From contig NZ_ANMR01000012.1 of the NCBI RefSeq assembly GCF_000338275.1, positions 1 to 64,000 on the forward strand: a stretch of DNA of 64,000 nucleotides, written 5' to 3'. A program made the position numbers and the translations under genes. Numbering within the stretch: the first letter of the stretch is position 1; every line of letters begins with the position of its first letter. Below the pieces are notes generated by a model. That model was given only the letters and a program-made list of their open reading frames with translations, was not told where the DNA came from and made no database searches. This DNA comes from Staphylococcus xylosus NJ. GTDB taxonomy: Bacteria; Bacillota; Bacilli; Staphylococcales; Staphylococcaceae. Shown piece by piece: positions 54,241 through 63,247 of this stretch.

Positions 54241-54600
54241 ATGGATAGTAAAGTATCATATTTTATAACATCTGAAAGAGATTTGTGTCAGTTAAAGCAT
54301 TGGTTGAAATCAAAGCATAAAATGTCGATTGAAGAATTTGTTGTATTGTTTAAAGTATACGAAGCTACAAGAATAAGTGGTAAAGAATTACGTGACGTCC
54401 TTCATTTCGAAATGCTTTGGGATACTAGCAAAATTGATGTAATTATAAGAAAGATTTATAAAAAAGAATTGATTTCGAAAGTGCGTTCTGAAACAGACGA
54501 AAGACAAGTTTTCTATTATTATAATAATGAGCAGATACAGTTGTTAGATGACATTATTAAAGAGGTTGAACAAATTAACGTTGCGCAACCATCAAAATGA
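54241..54600 (+). CDS. sarV: SarA-family regulator SarV
   Basis: A 119-residue winged-helix regulator. [36 protein letters not shown] (about residues 45-80) and [13 protein letters not shown] wing match S. aureus SarV closely, and it lies beside moaA as there. SarV influences autolysis genes in S. aureus. AAGGAGGCC precedes the ATG. Convergent with the MFS gene. Confidence 0.9.
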   Translation: MDSKVSYFITSERDLCQLKHWLKSKHKMSIEEFVVLFKVYEATRISGKELRDVLHFEMLWDTSKIDVIIRKIYKKELISKVRSETDERQVFYYYNNEQIQLLDDIIKEVEQINVAQPSK

Positions 54601-54629
54601 TACATAAGTAATATAATTACAAAAACAAA

Positions 54630-54666
54630 GATAAGGCTGGGACAAGTTAATTGTCCCAGCCTTATC
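54630..54666. terminator. Bidirectional terminator of sarV and MFS gene
   Basis: GATAAGGCTGGGACAA at 54630-54645 pairs perfectly with TTGTCCCAGCCTTATC at 54651-54666. It lies between convergent genes. Confidence 0.9.
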
Positions 54667-54698
54667 ATAATATTGAGTTAGTGTTAGTTATAAAGTTT

Positions 54699-55910
54699 TT
54701 AGTTAGAAACGATTTTTTTTACTTTTCTACCATGTAAAAAATAATAAATAATTGCAGTTATTAGTACAATAATTGCCATAATGCCGTACAGCTGCGCATA
54801 ACTAACAGTAGAAGTGATAAAACCTAAAACATAAGGTCCAAAACCAAGCCCTAAATCAAGCCCTATAAAATAAGTTGAAGTAGCTATACCATATTTTGCA
54901 GGAGGAGATACTTTTATAGCAATTGCTTGCATGCAGGAAGAAATATTACCATAACCGGCACCTAAGAATAGACCTGCTAGAATAAGTAACCAACCATTAT
55001 TTGTAATACTCAAGGTTAAAAAAGTAATAATTAAGAAAAAGAATGCAGGGTATGCAATAACATTTTCATTTTTTTGGTCCATTAAGCGACCTGCTATTGG
55101 ACGAGTAACTAATGAGGCAATAGCATAAAATATAAAGAAGTAACTAGATATGGTTACGAGATTAATTTCTTGAGTGAAGAACTGTAAAAACGTAAGAATA
55201 GATGAATAAGTCAGACCTGATATTAACATGATGATAGCGACAGGTACTGCTTCTTTTGCTATATAATTGTTTATATTAAATTTCTTATTTTTAACATTTT
55301 CAGAAGTGGTTTGTGTTTTTGTTTCTAATTTGAAATCTAAGTTTACAAAGAATGAAATAATAAAACTAACAATGCCACAAACTAAACAAATTAAAAATAA
55401 TAATTTAATTGGAAAAGTATTGATAAGTAAGAGACCAAAGAATGGACCTATTGCAGCACCAATAACAAGACTTAGCGAGAATAAGCTAATACCTTCACTT
55501 TTTCTATCATTTGGTGTTACGTATGCTGCAATTGTACCAGTTGCAGTAGTAGTAATACCTGTAGCAATCCCATTAATTAATCTAGTGAACATTAATAGTG
55601 CCAATGAGCCTTCTATAAAATAAAAGAGCTGTGTGATGATTAAGAATATTAAACCTACTAATAAAATGGTCTTTGGACCTATTTTATTAACATACTTACC
55701 TGTAGCAAATCGTCCAATTAGGGACCCTATTATAAAAAGGCCTGAAACGAGTCCGGCTATACTATCGGAGACATGGTATTCTGATTTAGTATAACTCGCT
55801 ATAATAACTATGAGTAAATACATGCTAAGATATATTGCAAAGTTCGTTATAAAATTGATATTAAAGCTTTTAGTCCATATAGGTGATCTCACGGATGATG
55901 ATTGATTCAT
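54699..55910 (-). CDS. MFS efflux transporter
   Basis: A 403-residue major facilitator with 12 hydrophobic helices. MFS motif A between TM2 and TM3 (GRFATGKYVNKIGPKT), TM5 motif C-like segment ISLFSLSLVIGAAIGPFFGLLL typical of drug:H+ antiporters, and a central loop rich in Lys/Asn. Substrate unknown. It follows a MarR-type gene by 2 bases on the minus strand, so it is probably a drug-responsive pump. Confidence 0.87.
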   Translation of the reverse strand: MNQSSSVRSPIWTKSFNINFITNFAIYLSMYLLIVIIASYTKSEYHVSDSIAGLVSGLFIIGSLIGRFATGKYVNKIGPKTILLVGLIFLIITQLFYFIEGSLALLMFTRLINGIATGITTTATGTIAAYVTPNDRKSEGISLFSLSLVIGAAIGPFFGLLLINTFPIKLLFLICLVCGIVSFIISFFVNLDFKLETKTQTTSENVKNKKFNINNYIAKEAVPVAIIMLISGLTYSSILTFLQFFTQEINLVTISSYFFIFYAIASLVTRPIAGRLMDQKNENVIAYPAFFFLIITFLTLSITNNGWLLILAGLFLGAGYGNISSCMQAIAIKVSPPAKYGIATSTYFIGLDLGLGFGPYVLGFITSTVSYAQLYGIMAIIVLITAIIYYFLHGRKVKKIVSN

Positions 55911-55912
55911 TT

Positions 55913-56347
55913 TTACATTTCCTCCATTTTAGTTATTTCTTCATGAATTTTTTGAATGACTTGAACTGTATGATTCAGGTCAGCTTCGGATAAATTAGTT
56001 TTTTGAAGTATTTCTTCTTGTACGATAGAAACGCGTTCATTTATATTGTCATAAAGAGTTTGACCTTCTTCAGAAAAAGATAATAATTTTTCTCTTTTAT
56101 CTTCTCCAGTTTCAATTTTTAACAATGATTTTTCAGAGAGTACTTTTAAGATTTTTCGAGTTGTAGGCTTTTCGATTGCACGGCGTTTAGAAATTTGAAC
56201 TAATGTTGTTGGTGCATTATGTGCAATATCTTTCATCACTAACCATTGTGCAGGATATAAGTCATAGTCTTCAAATATAGGTGAAAATAACTTTGTATAA
56301 GGTCGATAAACTGCAATTAAATTATTGAATATGCTTGGTGTATTCAT
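55913..56347 (-). CDS. MarR family transcriptional regulator
   Basis: A 144-residue winged-helix repressor: ATTLVQISKRRAIEKPTTRKILKVLSEKSLLKIETGEDKREKLLSFSEEG (about residues 40-90) is HTH plus wing, with the DxR motif (EDKRE). First gene of the MarR/MFS operon. AGGAGGCC ribosome binding site overlaps the palindromic upstream region. Likely ligand-controlled repression of itself and the pump. Confidence 0.88.
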   Translation of the reverse strand: MNTPSIFNNLIAVYRPYTKLFSPIFEDYDLYPAQWLVMKDIAHNAPTTLVQISKRRAIEKPTTRKILKVLSEKSLLKIETGEDKREKLLSFSEEGQTLYDNINERVSIVQEEILQKTNLSEADLNHTVQVIQKIHEEITKMEEM

Positions 56348-56363
56348 AATGGCCTCCTAAATT

Positions 56364-56380
56364 AGTTAGCAAAGCTAACT
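56364..56380. promoter_or_regulatory. Palindrome at the marR promoter
   Basis: AGTTAGC-AAA-GCTAACT forms perfect 7-base arms, 17 bases before the marR start. MarR proteins bind such repeats of 16-20 bases, so it is the likely operator. Confidence 0.65.
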
Positions 56381-56559
56381 TTTAATAACAGATAATATTC
56401 TAAGCCTTTTTATGAAATAAATCAATAGCATCGTTTTGAAATAATAATTAAAACTTACGGTAAAGAGTTAATTAACAACTTCCTTAGCCACTTATAAGAA
56501 GTAAAGTAGTACGCAATTTGTTATGATAAGGTTAAAGATGAAAATAGGGGAGAAAAGTT

Positions 56560-57321
56560 ATGCAAAATTTAAAATTAGATCATTTAGTACACTATATTCA
56601 ACATTTAGACAACTTTAAATACCCAGGACATTTGCTAACTTTACAACAAGGTGGACAACACGAGAGATTAGGTACATACAATAGGTTGTCTTATTTAAGC
56701 AATGCATATATTGAATTGATAGATGTTTATAAGCCAGACGTCTTGCAAAAAATTATTAAAACTGATGAAGGTAGAGTGTCATTTCCTTCTAAAATAGTTC
56801 AAGATAATTATGCACAAGGTTTAAAAACATTGGCATTTCGTACGCAAGATATCGACCAACTAAAAGTAGATTTAGAGGAAAAAGATATAGACGTTATTGG
56901 ACCTGTAAACATGCAAAGAGAGAATATGAAAGGCGATAAAACATCATGGAAATTATTATATATTGCAGACCCAGACTATAGAGTGAAACCCCCATTTTTT
57001 ATCCAGTGGAATGAACAAGAAGATACGCGAAATGAAAAGTTAGAGTCACTGCGTCAAAATGAATTCATAATTCAATCAGTAGAACTGTCTAGTACTGAGC
57101 GCAAACATACAGTGAATAAGTGGCAACGTTGGTTTGATATGGAAATAATAAACGAAACAGAAAGTGTCACAACATTAAAATTAAAAGGCGATGAGACATT
57201 ATTTAACATTAGTGATGGCACTGACTCAGGTTATAAATCAGTCACTATAAAAGATAATAAAACAACGTCTCCTTACACATTAATTATACGCGGCTTAAGT
57301 TACAAATTTATAGCAGACTAA
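56560..57321 (+). CDS. Glyoxalase-like (VOC) domain protein
   Basis: A 253-residue protein starting LKLDHLVHYIQHLDNFKYPGHLL, with the N-terminal VOC/Glyoxalase_3 type fold (about residues 4-150; LDHLV, NAYIELIDVY) and a second domain of unknown role. A His/Glu metal pair is expected (DHLVHY and YIELIDV) but no enzyme activity can be assigned. ATG follows AGGGGAGAAA. Ends overlapping the opposite-strand gene by four bases. Confidence 0.8.
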   Translation: MQNLKLDHLVHYIQHLDNFKYPGHLLTLQQGGQHERLGTYNRLSYLSNAYIELIDVYKPDVLQKIIKTDEGRVSFPSKIVQDNYAQGLKTLAFRTQDIDQLKVDLEEKDIDVIGPVNMQRENMKGDKTSWKLLYIADPDYRVKPPFFIQWNEQEDTRNEKLESLRQNEFIIQSVELSSTERKHTVNKWQRWFDMEIINETESVTTLKLKGDETLFNISDGTDSGYKSVTIKDNKTTSPYTLIIRGLSYKFIAD

Positions 57322-57569
57322 TAAATATACAAGTATGCGCTGTGTGCGATTATGAATATGTGTATCAAAGATGTGATAAGTGTTAAAATAGCTAAGTAAG
57401 TAGAAATTTTTTGAGTACGCAATAGTAGTAAATAAACAGTTATTATAAATGTAAATGCTGCTAAAATAATTCTTAAACTTAAGTATGAAATTGTAAGTGG
57501 TTCATTGATAGCTTGAAAAATGAAAATTAAATTAATTAATAATAGTAAGCCAATAATAAAAATTCGCAT
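57318..57569 (-). CDS. Small membrane protein
   Basis: An 83-residue protein with three hydrophobic helices (about 2-20, 27-48 and 55-80) and few charges. Not recognised as a family. GAGGTTTTTTT is the ribosome binding site. Its stop overlaps the stop of the glyoxalase-like gene, a convergent arrangement. Confidence 0.7.
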   Translation of the reverse strand: MRIFIIGLLLLINLIFIFQAINEPLTISYLSLRIILAAFTFIITVYLLLLRTQKISTYLAILTLITSLIHIFIIAHSAYLYIY

Positions 57570-57688
57570 AAAAAAACCTCATTTCTATATTTATTATAGT
57601 ATAGCAAATGATAGTTTGTATGTGAAAATTAGAATAAAACAATATATAATATCATAGAATTGAATTGATAAAGGAGACATCAGTTTTT

Positions 57689-58939
57689 ATGGAAAAGATG
57701 AATATCACTAATCAAGCGCATGATGCATTTGTTAAAGCTCATCCGCAAGGTGACTTATTACAATTAACTAAATGGGCTGAAACCAAAACATTAACTGGCT
57801 GGTATTCAAGACGTATCGCAGTTGGAGAAGATGGAGAAATTGTTGGAGTAGGTCAGCTATTATTTAAAAAAGTGCCTAAGTTACCTTATACACTTTGCTA
57901 TATTTCACGTGGGTTTGTTACTGACTACAGCAATAAATTAGCTTTAGAGACGTTATTGGAAGCAGCAATGCAAATCGCTAAAGAAGAGAAAGCATATGCG
58001 ATTAAGATTGATCCAGATGTAGAGGTAGATAAAGGTGCAGAAGCTTTAACCAATTTACGTGCATTAGGCTTTAAACATAAAGGGTTTAAAGAAGGACTAT
58101 CTAAAGACTATATACAACCAAGAATGACAATGATAACGCCTATCGATAAAACAGATGAAGAATTGATTCAAAGTTTTGAACGTCGTAATCGTTCGAAAGT
58201 AAGATTAGCATTAAAACGTGGCACTACAGTTGAACGTTCAAATAGAGAAGGTTTAAAGACATTTGCTAAATTAATGCAAATTACAGGCGAACGTGATGGA
58301 TTTTTAACAAGAGATATCAGCTATTTCCAGAATATATATGATGCCTTGCATCCTGACGGAGATGCAGAACTATTCCTAGTTAAGTTAGAACCAAAACCAG
58401 TCCTACAAGAATTAAGAAAAGAGTTACAAGAAATTGAAGCTGAAAAAGTAAAATTAGCCGATAAGAAACAAGATAAAAAGACAATTAACAAACTTAACGA
58501 TGCAGATAATAAAATAAGTAAAACACAAGAACTCATTGAGGAAATGATTGAATTAGAAGCCAAACATCCTGAAGGTATATATTTATCAGGCGCATTGTTA
58601 ATGTTTGCAGGTAATAAATCGTACTATTTATATGGTGCTTCTTCAAATGAATATCGTAATTTCTTACCAAACCATCATATGCAATTTGCAATGATGCAGT
58701 ATGCTAGAGAGCATGGCGCAACGACTTATGATTTTGGTGGTACAGATAATGATCCAGATAAATCTTCTGATCATTACGGCCTATGGACATTCAAAAAAGT
58801 TTGGGGCACTTATTTGAGTGAAAAAATTGGTGAATTTGATTATGTGTTAAATCAACCACTATATCAAGTTATCGAAAACTTTAAACCTAAACTTACAAAA
58901 GCAAAAATTAAATTATCACGTAAATTAAAAAATAAATAA
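57689..58939 (+). CDS. femX: FemX/FmhB lipid II glycyltransferase
   Basis: FmhB adds the first glycine of the pentaglycine bridge to the lysine of lipid II, using glycyl-tRNA; essential in S. aureus. The 416-residue protein has two acetyltransferase-like halves (QLTKWAETKTLTGWYSRRIAV; ALLMFAGNKSYYLYGASSNEYRNFLPNHHMQ with DFGGTDNDPDKSSDHYGLWTFKKVWGT) and a coiled-coil insertion at about residues 245-300 rich in Lys/Glu. Close to S. aureus FmhB. The start at 57689 follows AAGGAG by 12 bases; the earlier TTG/ATG is unlikely. In S. aureus it also lies next to the RND gene. Confidence 0.95.
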   Translation: MEKMNITNQAHDAFVKAHPQGDLLQLTKWAETKTLTGWYSRRIAVGEDGEIVGVGQLLFKKVPKLPYTLCYISRGFVTDYSNKLALETLLEAAMQIAKEEKAYAIKIDPDVEVDKGAEALTNLRALGFKHKGFKEGLSKDYIQPRMTMITPIDKTDEELIQSFERRNRSKVRLALKRGTTVERSNREGLKTFAKLMQITGERDGFLTRDISYFQNIYDALHPDGDAELFLVKLEPKPVLQELRKELQEIEAEKVKLADKKQDKKTINKLNDADNKISKTQELIEEMIELEAKHPEGIYLSGALLMFAGNKSYYLYGASSNEYRNFLPNHHMQFAMMQYAREHGATTYDFGGTDNDPDKSSDHYGLWTFKKVWGTYLSEKIGEFDYVLNQPLYQVIENFKPKLTKAKIKLSRKLKNK

Positions 58940-58960
58940 GCAGTTTAAATTCAAATGCAT

Positions 58961-59007
58961 GCACGTTATAAAGTTTTAGAATTAATTTAATAAACTATAT
59001 AACGTGC
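58961..59007 (+). terminator. Probable femX terminator
   Basis: GCACGTTATAAAGTTT at 58961-58976 pairs with AAACTATATAACGTGC at 58992-59007 with one or two mismatches, followed by GCTATTTA. The T tract is weak, so partial read-through to the RND gene is possible. Confidence 0.65.
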
Positions 59008-59129
59008 GCTATTTATGTATACATATTTTACCGGTATTTATATTAATTAATGTTATTGCAGTAAAAAGGGAAATGTTTGTTATTAAAATGGAATGTGTGA
59101 TTTTTAAGAAACGGGAGAGGGGAAACAAT

Positions 59130-62100
59130 ATGATAAAGAAACTGTTACAGTTTTCACTAGGGAACAAATTTGCCATATTTCTAATGGTACTATTAGTTAT
59201 TTTAGGTGGATTATATGCTAGTGCAAAAATGAAACTAGAATTATTACCAGATGTAGAATCTCCAATGATTACAGTACAAACGTCTATGCCAGGTGCCACA
59301 CCAGAAACAGTTAAAGAGGATGTTAGTGATAAAATTGATGATCAAGTTAGATCGATGGCCAGTGTTAAAAATGTCACAGCGCAATCTATACAAAATGCTT
59401 CCATGGTTACAGTAGAATATGAAGAAAGTGTAGACTTAGATAAAGCAGAAAATGATTTGAAAAAAGAAATTGATAAAATAAAATTTACGGAGGGCGTTGA
59501 AGAACCTGAACTTTCAAGAAGTTCTATGGACGCCTTTCCGATTGTAGCGTATTCATTTACGACTAAAGACAATAACTTAAAAGATACAACTAACAAAATT
59601 AATCATCAATTAATACCGAAGCTACAAACAATAGATGGTGTACAAAATGCTCAATTAAATGGGCAAACATCTCGTGAAGTGTCTATTAAATTTGACCAAG
59701 AGAAACTCGAGAGCAGCGGTTTAACAAAAGATAGTGTTGAACAGTATTTGAAAAGTGCGACAAGTGAAACGCCATTGGGATTGTTCCAATTTAATAACAC
59801 AGAAAAATCCGTGGTTATTGATGGTGAGTTTACATCTGTAGATGCACTCAAAAACATAGATATACCACTATCTGCTGGTGCAAGCTCAGGTACTCAGTCT
59901 CAAACTGAAAGTAATTCGAGTGATGCAACGATGCAAGAATCCAATGGTCAAACTGAATCACAAAGTTCACTTGAAGCTCAGTCGCAACCTGACAATTCGA
60001 CAGCAAGTAGTCAAACTGACGGAGCCGAGATACCTTCAGTTAAATTAAAAAATATTGCTGATGTAACAGCTGGGGATGAACGAGAGTCCATATCTAAAAC
60101 AAATGGTAAAGATGCTGTAAATGTTCAGATAACAAAAGCGCAAGATGCAAATACAGTTCAAGTGGCAAAAGATACGAAGAAAGAAATAGATAAACTTATT
60201 AAAGAAAATCCAGATATGGTAGCTACAAAAGTAATGGATACAGCAAAACCTATTGAAGATGCACTGTATACTATGATTGAAAAAGCAATATTAGGTACGA
60301 TTGTTGCAATTATCGTTATTCTATTATTTTTAAGAAATATTAGAACAACTACAATAGCTATTGTTTCAATACCGATGTCTATTTTAATAGCGATGATTGC
60401 TTTGAAATTATCGGATGTATCACTAAATATTTTAACATTAGGTGCATTGACGGTTGCAATCGGTCGTGTCATTGATGATTCAATTGTAGTAGTAGAAAAT
60501 ATTTATCGGAGATTATCAGACAGAAATGAATCATTAACAGGAGATCGATTAATTGTAAGTGCAACGAGTGAAGTATTTAAACCAATCATGTCATCTACAA
60601 TCGTAACGATTATCGTATTCTTACCCTTAGCGTTTGTTACCGGCTCTGTTGGTGAAATGTTTAGACCGTTCGCATTAGCGATAGCCTTTAGTCTATTAGC
60701 ATCATTACTTGTTTCTATTACAATTGTACCTGCTTTAAGTGCTACATTTTTTAAAAAGGGTATTAACCATTATAAAGAGGAATCTTTAGGATTTATTGGT
60801 AGAAAATACAAAGTAATTTTAAAATGGTCTTTAAATCACAAATGGATTGTCATCCTAGTTAGTACAATCATCTTAATTGCAAGTATAGGATTAGGTGCAG
60901 CTAAATTAGGAACTAGCTTTATTTCCACTGGTGAAGATAAATTCATGGCATTAACCTATACACCAAAGCCAGGAGAAACAGAAAAAGGCGTATTAAATCA
61001 CGCGGAACAAGTTCAAAAATATTTAAATAAAAAAGATAAAGTAAAAACCGTACAATACTCAGTTGGTGGTGCATCGCCAACTGATCCAACTGGAAGCTCA
61101 AACAGTATGGCTATTATGGTGGAATACGATTCAAATACACCAAATTTTGATGAAGAGCCCGATAAAGTATTACAACACTTAGAAAAATACAATCATCCAG
61201 GCGAATGGGCAAATCAAGACATGGGTACAGGTGGTAGTAATAATAAGTTAGAAGTTTCGGTTACAGGTCCAACACTTGAAGCCATTAAAGACACAGTTAA
61301 TAAAGTAGAAGATGAGATGAAGGACGTTAGGGGTATGGCTAATGTCAAATCTGACTTAACACAGACATATGATCAATATAATATTAAAGTTGAACAAAAT
61401 AAAGCAGCAAAATATGGTTTATCAGCTGCTCAATTAGCTATGACCCTGAACCAAAATACGCCAGAGCAAAGTGTGACTACCATCAAGGAAAAAGGGAAAT
61501 CTATTGATGTGAAAATTAAGGAAGATAAAGAAACAGATTGGTCGAAAGAAAAGTTAGAAAGTACGAAATTACAAACACCGATGGGGCAAGCTATAGAGTT
61601 AAGTGATATTGCTACATTAGAACAAACTAAAACACCGAATAAGATAGAAACAAAAGCAGGTGATTATACTGCTACCGTTTCAGCTAAAGTGACAAATGAC
61701 GATGTAGGTGGCACCTCTCAAAAGGTATTATCTAAAGTGAACAATCTTGATACACCTACGAATGTTAAAATTAACGTAGGAGGCGCGAATGAAGATATTG
61801 GTAATGCCATTACTCAATTAGCATTCGCAATGTTAGCGGCTATTATCATTGTGTATTTAGTGCTTGTATTAACATTTAAAGGGGCACTTGCACCATTCAC
61901 TATATTATTCTCTTTACCATATACAGTGATTGGCGTAGTTCTAGCATTAGTCATTACAGGAGAAACGATTTCTGTACCAAGCATGATAGGCATGTTGATG
62001 TTGATAGGTATTGTAGTTACTAATGCGATCGTGTTAATAGATAGAGTGATTAATAAGCAAAAGCAAGGCCTAGAGATGAAAGAGGCGCTATTAGAGGCTG

Positions 62101-62324
62101 GTGGAACACGTATCAGACCAATATTAATGACGGCGTTAGCCACAATAGGTGCACTCGCGCCAATGCTATTTGGTGAAGATAGTTCAATTATTATTTCTAA
62201 AGGCATGGCAGCAACTGTTGTCGGAGGATTGATATCTTCTACAATATTAACATTGATTGTCGTTCCAGTTATTTACGAAATATTGTTTACATTAAAAGAT
62301 AAAGTAACACGCAAAAAGAAATAG
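59130..62324 (+). CDS. RND family efflux transporter (AcrB/MMPL-like)
   Basis: A 1064-residue resistance-nodulation-division transporter with an N-terminal helix (NKFAIFLMVLLVILGGLYAS), two large extracytoplasmic loops and about 12 helices. The conserved TM4 aspartates are in AIGRVIDDSIVVVENI. The first loop contains a 45-residue Ser/Gln/Asn/Thr-rich insertion (about 250-295, encoded about 59880-60020) with no homology visible. Function in Gram-positives is uncertain. Start at 59130 follows GAGAGGGGAAAC; the longer frame to 59004 crosses the terminator. Downstream of femX, as in S. aureus. Confidence 0.9.
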   Translation: MIKKLLQFSLGNKFAIFLMVLLVILGGLYASAKMKLELLPDVESPMITVQTSMPGATPETVKEDVSDKIDDQVRSMASVKNVTAQSIQNASMVTVEYEESVDLDKAENDLKKEIDKIKFTEGVEEPELSRSSMDAFPIVAYSFTTKDNNLKDTTNKINHQLIPKLQTIDGVQNAQLNGQTSREVSIKFDQEKLESSGLTKDSVEQYLKSATSETPLGLFQFNNTEKSVVIDGEFTSVDALKNIDIPLSAGASSGTQSQTESNSSDATMQESNGQTESQSSLEAQSQPDNSTASSQTDGAEIPSVKLKNIADVTAGDERESISKTNGKDAVNVQITKAQDANTVQVAKDTKKEIDKLIKENPDMVATKVMDTAKPIEDALYTMIEKAILGTIVAIIVILLFLRNIRTTTIAIVSIPMSILIAMIALKLSDVSLNILTLGALTVAIGRVIDDSIVVVENIYRRLSDRNESLTGDRLIVSATSEVFKPIMSSTIVTIIVFLPLAFVTGSVGEMFRPFALAIAFSLLASLLVSITIVPALSATFFKKGINHYKEESLGFIGRKYKVILKWSLNHKWIVILVSTIILIASIGLGAAKLGTSFISTGEDKFMALTYTPKPGETEKGVLNHAEQVQKYLNKKDKVKTVQYSVGGASPTDPTGSSNSMAIMVEYDSNTPNFDEEPDKVLQHLEKYNHPGEWANQDMGTGGSNNKLEVSVTGPTLEAIKDTVNKVEDEMKDVRGMANVKSDLTQTYDQYNIKVEQNKAAKYGLSAAQLAMTLNQNTPEQSVTTIKEKGKSIDVKIKEDKETDWSKEKLESTKLQTPMGQAIELSDIATLEQTKTPNKIETKAGDYTATVSAKVTNDDVGGTSQKVLSKVNNLDTPTNVKINVGGANEDIGNAITQLAFAMLAAIIIVYLVLVLTFKGALAPFTILFSLPYTVIGVVLALVITGETISVPSMIGMLMLIGIVVTNAIVLIDRVINKQKQGLEMKEALLEAGGTRIRPILMTALATIGALAPMLFGEDSSIIISKGMAATVVGGLISSTILTLIVVPVIYEILFTLKDKVTRKKK

Positions 62325-62344
62325 TTTGAATAAGTATAAGGACA

Positions 62345-62372
62345 GTCCGAGGCATAAGTATGTGTCTCGGAC
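62345..62372 (+). terminator. Terminator after the RND gene
   Basis: GTCCGAGGCA at 62345-62354 pairs with TGTCTCGGAC at 62363-62372. It is similar in sequence to the hairpin at 20440. Tail is only CGTTATG, so termination may be partial. Confidence 0.65.
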
Positions 62373-62474
62373 CGTTATGAATATAAGTATATTCAATAAT
62401 AATCAGCTAATAGTATAAAACCATCTTAATAGAAGGCGTTTCTGCTCATAATTATTTAATTCATATAAAAAAGA

Positions 62475-62514
62475 CGAGACCACAATCAATATTATAATAT
62501 TGATTGTGGTCTCG
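62475..62514 (-). terminator. Terminator of the small membrane protein gene
   Basis: CGAGACCACAATCAATAT and ATATTGATTGTGGTCTCG form a perfect stem of about 18 bases with a 4-base loop. Minus-strand flank is TCTTTTTT. Confidence 0.92.
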
Positions 62515-62535
62515 CGTTTGTATAAGTATTCCATA

Positions 62536-62853
62536 TTAATATAATACTAAAGTTAAAATAACATATATTACAAATATAATTATTGTAATAATATTTAAAA
62601 TTTGAACCGCTTTTTGGTCTTTTTTACCACTTTTGAAACTTGTAATTTCCACGTTACCAACTAATAGTAAGAGTAGAATAAATACCCACCAGTTAATTGC
62701 GGGGAATGAGAGTGTTGTAATCGCTACTACAAATAGTAATAATAGAGCCATAATTATTCTTAAAATACGAGTGATAATTGTATTCATTTTAAATATGCTT
62801 ATGTAACTCACAATTAGATAAAGTATTGGTAACAAGATAAGATATAGTTGCAT
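62536..62853 (-). CDS. Small hydrophobic membrane protein
   Basis: A 105-residue protein with four hydrophobic helices (about 2-22, 28-49, 52-68 and 84-105) and a short basic loop SFKSGKKDQKAV. No family recognised. AAAGGATG ends 7 bases before the ATG. Divergent upstream from, or co-oriented with, the coiled-coil gene at 62918 on the same strand. Confidence 0.75.
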   Translation of the reverse strand: MQLYLILLPILYLIVSYISIFKMNTIITRILRIIMALLLLFVVAITTLSFPAINWWVFILLLLLVGNVEITSFKSGKKDQKAVQILNIITIIIFVIYVILTLVLY

Positions 62854-62917
62854 ATGTTGACATCCTTTCTATATTCGCTCTTAATCTTAGCATGTAAAAA
62901 ATAGATTGACTAGGATG

Positions 62918-63094
62918 TTATTTATGATCTTTTCGACTAATTTCTGAACGCACAGATGCAATTTCTTCTTCTATCTCTTCAAGTTGTCTTACCAATGGGT
63001 CAACATCTTGATTGACGGATTCTCTTTTTTCCAAATCGCCTTGTAATCTGACATAATCATATTTTAGTTCTGCTAATTTATCATTTAAATCCAT
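62918..63094 (-). CDS. Small coiled-coil protein (SE1832-type)
   Basis: A 58-residue protein starting MDLNDKLAELKYDYVRLQGD, rich in Glu, Leu and Lys, with heptad-like repeats over the whole length (RLQGDLEKRE, RQLEEIEEEIASVRSEIS). No Cys or membrane segment. AAGGAGTG lies upstream of the ATG. It looks like the small SE1832-family protein found in staphylococci, of unknown function. Confidence 0.7.
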   Translation of the reverse strand: MDLNDKLAELKYDYVRLQGDLEKRESVNQDVDPLVRQLEEIEEEIASVRSEISRKDHK

Positions 63095-63247
63095 TGCTAG
63101 TCACTCCTTATTATTATAATAGCATTAGGCTACATGAGATTGACTAGAATTATAACATGAAATCGAAAGCTTCTAAAACAACCAACATTTATGTTAAAGT
63201 ATGAAAATGGAATGAAAACGAAATAATGTAATGAAAGAAGGATTATT

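Noticed and set aside
59004..59129. 42-codon extension of the RND gene
   Set aside because: It would start inside the femX terminator hairpin; the strong ribosome binding site is before 59130.
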